Origin: Quadrisphaera sp. INWT6
GTDB taxonomy: Bacteria; Actinomycetota; Actinomycetes; Actinomycetales; Quadrisphaeraceae
DNA length: 64,000 nucleotides
Assembly (NCBI RefSeq): GCF_015390235.1
Contig: NZ_VUOH01000006.1
Coordinates: 124,001 to 188,000 of the forward strand
Reading direction: 5' to 3'
The translations under genes and the position numbers were made by a program. Each line of letters starts with the position of its first letter. Position 1 is the stretch's first letter. This document shows, one piece after another, positions 60,748-64,000 of this stretch. The notes under the pieces were generated by a model. The model was not told where the DNA came from and did not search any database. It saw only the letters and a list, made by a program, of their open reading frames with translations.

Positions 60748-62253
60748 TCAGCCGCCGGTCAGCTTCTCGCGCAGAGCCGCGAGAGCCTCGTCGGAGGCCA
60801 GGGTGCCCTCGCCGGCGCCGCCGCCCGAGCTGCTGCTCGCGCGGTTGCTGCTGCCGGACTCCACCGGGGCGGAGCTGGAGTACGAGGTCGCGGTGGACTC
60901 GCCGGACTCCACGGCCTCCGCGTCGCGCACGCGCGCCTCGGAGACCTGCTTGCGGTGGGCCTCCCAGCGGGCGTGGGCCTCGGCGTACTGCCGCTCCCAC
61001 TCCTCGCGCTGCGCCTCGAAGCCCTCGAGCCAGTCGTTGGTCTCGGGGTCGAAGCCCTCGGGGTACTTGTAGTTGCCGGCCTCGTCGTACTCCGCGGCCA
61101 TGCCGTACAGCGACGGGTCGAAGTCGTCCGACTCGGTGTCGACGCCCTGGTTCGCCTGCTTTAGCGACAGGGAGATGCGGCGGCGCTCCAGGTCGATGTC
61201 GATGACCTTGACGAAGATGTCGTCACCGACGTTGACGACCTGCTCCGGCAGCTCCACGTGGCGCTCGGCCAGCTCGGAGATGTGGACCAGGCCCTCGATG
61301 CCCTCCTCGACGCGCACGAACGCACCGAACGGGACGAGCTTGGTGACCTTGCCCGGCACGACCTGGCCGATCGCGTGGGTCCGGGCGAACTGCTGCCACG
61401 GGTCCTCCTGCGTCGCCTTCAGCGACAGGGAGACGCGCTCGCGGTCCATGTCGACGTCGAGGACCTCGACCTTGACCTCCTGGCCGACCTCGACGACCTC
61501 GGAGGGGTGGTCGATGTGCTTCCAGGACAGCTCGGAGACGTGGACGAGGCCGTCCACGCCGCCCAGGTCGACGAAGGCGCCGAAGTTGACGATCGACGAC
61601 ACGACACCCGGACGCACCTGGCCGCGCTGCAGCGTCTGCAGGAAGTTCTGGCGCACCGCGGACTGCGTCTCCTCGAGCCAGGCGCGGCGCGAGAGGACGA
61701 CGTTGTTGCGGTTCTTGTCGAGCTCGATGATCTTCGCCTCGAGCTGCTGGCCCACGTAGGGGGCCAGGTCGCGCACGCGGCGCATCTCGACGAGGGAGGC
61801 GGGCAGGAAGCCGCGCAGGCCGATGTCGAGGATGAGGCCGCCCTTGACGACCTCGATGACGGTGCCGGTGACGACGCCGTCCTCCTCCTTCAGCTGCTCG
61901 ATCGTGCCCCAGGCGCGCTCGTACTGAGCCCGCTTCTTGGACAGGATGAGGCGGCCTTCCTTGTCCTCCTTCTGGAGGACCAGGGCCTCGACCTCGTCAC
62001 CGACGCCGACGACCTCGCTGGGGTCGACGTCGTGCTTGATGGAGAGCTCGCGCGAGGGGATGACGCCCTCGGTCTTGTAGCCGATGTCGAGGAGGACCTC
62101 GTCGCGGTCGACCTTGACGATGGTGCCGGAGACGATGTCCCCGTCGTTGAAGTACTTGATCGTCGCGTCGATCGCGGCGAGCAGCTCTTCGGCAGAGCCG
62201 ATGTCGTTGATGGCGACCTGGGGAGCGCTCGACGACGGGAGGGTGGCGGTCAT
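60748..62253 (-). CDS. rpsA: 30S ribosomal protein S1
   Basis: 501 residues with four S1 RNA-binding domains (about 38-110, 125-190, 210-280, 295-365), each with the GxVxxIxxFGAFV- or GGLILDIG-type core, and a long Glu/Ser-rich C-terminal tail. It binds mRNA on the ribosome and supports initiation; relevant here since many starts look leaderless and would need little S1 help. ATG 62253 (MTATLPSSS) follows GGAG by about 11 nt. A TTGACA lies at 62356-62361 (minus), but no good -10 at the right spacing. Confidence 0.96.
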   Translation of the reverse strand: MTATLPSSSAPQVAINDIGSAEELLAAIDATIKYFNDGDIVSGTIVKVDRDEVLLDIGYKTEGVIPSRELSIKHDVDPSEVVGVGDEVEALVLQKEDKEGRLILSKKRAQYERAWGTIEQLKEEDGVVTGTVIEVVKGGLILDIGLRGFLPASLVEMRRVRDLAPYVGQQLEAKIIELDKNRNNVVLSRRAWLEETQSAVRQNFLQTLQRGQVRPGVVSSIVNFGAFVDLGGVDGLVHVSELSWKHIDHPSEVVEVGQEVKVEVLDVDMDRERVSLSLKATQEDPWQQFARTHAIGQVVPGKVTKLVPFGAFVRVEEGIEGLVHISELAERHVELPEQVVNVGDDIFVKVIDIDLERRRISLSLKQANQGVDTESDDFDPSLYGMAAEYDEAGNYKYPEGFDPETNDWLEGFEAQREEWERQYAEAHARWEAHRKQVSEARVRDAEAVESGESTATSYSSSAPVESGSSNRASSSSGGGAGEGTLASDEALAALREKLTGG

Positions 62254-62359
62254 GAAGGGATGGGCTCCGATGCGGACAGGGAATGAGTGGTGGACAGGAT
62301 GAGCGGGAGCACCGCTGGCCTCCGAGCTGGTGCCGGAGGCACTGGCGCACCCAACTGTC

Positions 62360-62365
62360 AAGAGT
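62360..62365 (+). promoter_or_regulatory. Possible -10 box of the methyltransferase gene
   Basis: AAGAGT, 7 nt before the ATG at 62373. A weak match overlapping the TTGACA of the opposite strand. Confidence 0.25.
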
Positions 62366-62372
62366 ACCTCGG

Positions 62373-63191
62373 ATGAGCGGCGAGCTCTCCAGCGCGGGGT
62401 ACGGACCCGCGGGCGCGGGCGAGAGCGTGCGCGCCAGCCGCAGCCACTGGGACGGCGCCTCGGCCACCTACCTCGAGGACCACGGCCGAACCCTCGGCAC
62501 CGACGTGCTCGTGTGGGGGCCCGAGGGCCTGACCGAGGACGACGCCCGGCTGCTCGGCGACCCCGCGGCGCTGGCGGGCGCGGTCGTGGTGGAGGTCGGG
62601 TGCGGCGCCGGCCAGGGAGCGCGCTGGGCCACCGCCCGGGGCGCTCGCGCCGTGGGCGTGGACCTGTCGGCGGGGATGCTCGCCCGCAGCCGCGCGCTGG
62701 ACGCCACCTCCGGGGTGCCCACCCCCGTGCTGCAGGCCGACGCCGGCGCCCTGCCGCTGGCCGACGGCTGCGCCCAGGTGGCCTTCTCCGCCTACGGGGC
62801 GCTCCCGTTCACCGCGGACGCCGCCGGGGTCATGGCCGAGGTGCACCGCGTGCTCGCCCCCGGGGGCCGGTGGACCTTCTCGGTCAGCCACCCGGTGCGG
62901 TGGGCCTTCCCCGACGACCCCGGCCAGCGCGGCCTGGTGGCCGACAGGTCGTACTTCGACAGGGCTCCCTACGTCGAGCGCGACGACGCCGGCCACCTGC
63001 TCTACGCCGAGCACCACCGGACCGCGGGCGACTGGGTGCGGCTGCTGCGCGGAGCCGGCTTCGCCCTGCTCGACCTGGTCGAGCCCGAGTGGACCCGCGA
63101 CGACCAGCCCACCTGGGGCGGGTGGAGCGCCCTGCGCGGACGCCTGCTGCCGGGGACGGCGGTGTTCGTCTGCGAGCGCGTCAGCGGGTGA
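62373..63191 (+). CDS. SAM-dependent methyltransferase (class I)
   Basis: 272-residue Rossmann-fold methyltransferase: motif I VVEVGCGAGQG near residues 72-82, then VGVDLSAGML and QADAGALPLADG for adenine and SAM binding. It belongs to the UbiE/type 11 group, with unknown substrate. It sits between divergent rpsA and convergent polA, where a methyltransferase is also found in related genomes as I recall. ATG 62373 begins the conserved part; the frame is open a little upstream. Confidence 0.87.
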   Translation: MSGELSSAGYGPAGAGESVRASRSHWDGASATYLEDHGRTLGTDVLVWGPEGLTEDDARLLGDPAALAGAVVVEVGCGAGQGARWATARGARAVGVDLSAGMLARSRALDATSGVPTPVLQADAGALPLADGCAQVAFSAYGALPFTADAAGVMAEVHRVLAPGGRWTFSVSHPVRWAFPDDPGQRGLVADRSYFDRAPYVERDDAGHLLYAEHHRTAGDWVRLLRGAGFALLDLVEPEWTRDDQPTWGGWSALRGRLLPGTAVFVCERVSG

Positions 63192-63198
63192 CGGACCC

Positions 63199-63227
63199 GG
63201 CCGGCGCCGTCAGCGGCGGCGCCGGCC
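63199..63227. terminator. Hairpin between methyltransferase and polA
   Basis: 10-bp GC stem (63199-63208 with 63218-63227) with a 9-nt loop, between convergent genes. Confidence 0.5.
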
Positions 63228-63264
63228 CGGGCGGTCCGAGTCCCGGGACCGCCCGGTCAGCGGG

Positions 63265-64000
63265 TCAGTGGCCCGCCTCGTGCCAGGAGGCGCCCTGGCC
63301 CACCGAGACCTCCAGCGCCACCGACAGCTGCGTGCGCTCCTGGACGACGGGACCCATCTGCTCGCGCAGCAGCGCCTCCACCGTGTCGCGCTCGCCCGCG
63401 ACGACGTCGACGACGAGCTCGTCGTGGACCTGCAGCAGCAGCCGTGAGCGCAGCCCCTGCTCGCGCAGGGCCCGCTCGACCCCGAGCATCGCGAGCTTGA
63501 TGACGTCGGCCGCGGAGCCCTGGATGGGGGCGTTGAGCGCCATGCGCTCGGCGATCTCGCGGCGCTGGCGGTTGTCGCTGGTGAGGTCGGGCAGGTAGCG
63601 GCGCCGGCCGAGCACCGTCTCGGTGAAGCCCGTGGCGCGCGCCTCCTCGACCACGCCGCGCAGGTAGTCGCGGACGCCGCCGAACCTGGCGAAGTAGTCG
63701 TCCATGAGGCCGCGCGCCTCGTCGACGGGCACGGTGAGCTGGCGCGAGAGGCCGAACGCCGACAGGCCGTAGGCCAGGCCGTACGACATGGCCTTGATCT
63801 TGGCGCGCATCTCGCTGGTGACGTCGGCGGGCTCGACGCCGAAGACGCGGGCCCCGACGAAGCGGTGCAGGTCCTCCCCGGAGCGGAAGGCCTCGATGAG
63901 GCCCTCGTCGCCGGACAGGTGGGCCATGATCCGCATCTCGATCTGGCTGTAGTCGGCGGTGAGCAGCAGCTCGGCGTCGCGGCCCACCACGAACGCCTCG
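63265..64000 (-). CDS. polA: DNA polymerase I, C-terminal part
   Basis: Family A DNA polymerase; only the last 245 codons lie in the window. Visible parts are the polymerase palm and fingers: motif A TADYSQIEMRIMAHLSGD with the catalytic Asp, motif B/O-helix KAMSYGLAYG, and motif C LLQVHDELVVDV with the second catalytic Asp. The Tyr in motif B and both Asp are intact. Continues beyond the right edge. polA next to rpsA and coaE is typical of actinomycetes. Confidence 0.95.
   Translation of the reverse strand, partial: EAFVVGRDAELLLTADYSQIEMRIMAHLSGDEGLIEAFRSGEDLHRFVGARVFGVEPADVTSEMRAKIKAMSYGLAYGLSAFGLSRQLTVPVDEARGLMDDYFARFGGVRDYLRGVVEEARATGFTETVLGRRRYLPDLTSDNRQRREIAERMALNAPIQGSAADVIKLAMLGVERALREQGLRSRLLLQVHDELVVDVVAGERDTVEALLREQMGPVVQERTQLSVALEVSVGQGASWHEAGH

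Noticed and set aside
62356..62361. TTGACA as a -35 box for rpsA.
   Set aside because: No TANNNT hexamer at 16-18 bp, so it is noted in the gene entry but not listed as a promoter.

Overview
The window is a GC-rich (about 73%), gene-dense stretch of an actinomycete chromosome. The lineage markers are WhiA, RbpA, SufR, OpcA, a CoaE-GrpB fusion and an acVLRF1-type protein. No mobile element, tRNA, rRNA or CRISPR array was seen. The genus cannot be fixed from the sequence. From memory, most of the gene order resembles the Mycobacterium tuberculosis segments around Rv1420-Rv1484 (uvrC-rapZ-yvcK-whiA, gap-pgk-tpi-secG, pgl-opcA-zwf-tal-tkt, ctaB, ctaA, suf, an ABC-F gene, fabG-fabI) and Rv1629-Rv1638 (polA-rpsA-coaE-uvrB-uvrA).

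Layout. 1-965: fabI (cut by the window edge) and fabG. 1241-5373: a DUF3099 protein, a small Cys/His protein, SURF1, an ABC exporter and a small HTH protein. 5560-8281: an ABC-F protein, BioY and a lipoprotein. 8301-15366: a catabolic cassette (asparaginase-like amidohydrolase, polysaccharide-deacetylase-fold hydrolase, MFS symporter, two SDRs, an unknown protein) with a divergent LacI regulator and a double operator between them. 15383-21379: acVLRF1, then a suf operon (sufR-B-D-Rieske-C-T) without sufS or sufU. 21516-25913: a two-gene ABC transporter and the haem A/O genes ctaA and ctaB, which converge on an array of 72-bp repeats. 26196-34977: pentose phosphate and glycolysis genes. 35050-38861: rbpA, secG, tpiA, pgk, gap. 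38934-44088: uvrC-rapZ-yvcK-whiA. 44144-50548: uvrA, a frameshifted Tat-type Rieske lipoprotein gene and a GH63-like glucosidase. 50628-54859: a divergent G6PDH paralogue facing a GH15 enzyme plus an MBL hydrolase. 54933-57064: two TerC genes under a yybP-ykoY riboswitch. 57300-64000: uvrB, coaE, rpsA, a methyltransferase and the 3' part of polA.

Many genes appear to be transcribed leaderless: a (T/C)ANNNT hexamer lies exactly 6 nt upstream of a GTG or ATG start at about 16 genes, and 7-8 nt upstream at a few more. Genes inside operons often overlap by TGATG, GTGA or ATGA junctions. The items most worth follow-up are the 72-bp array of TGACCGCGGTCA palindromes, the LacI-controlled amide/imide cassette, the riboswitch with a sequestered ribosome binding site, the incomplete suf operon, the G6PDH paralogue with a changed active-site motif, and the Rieske frameshift. 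The only gene-free stretch over 300 bases is 24407-24971, which holds the repeat array.
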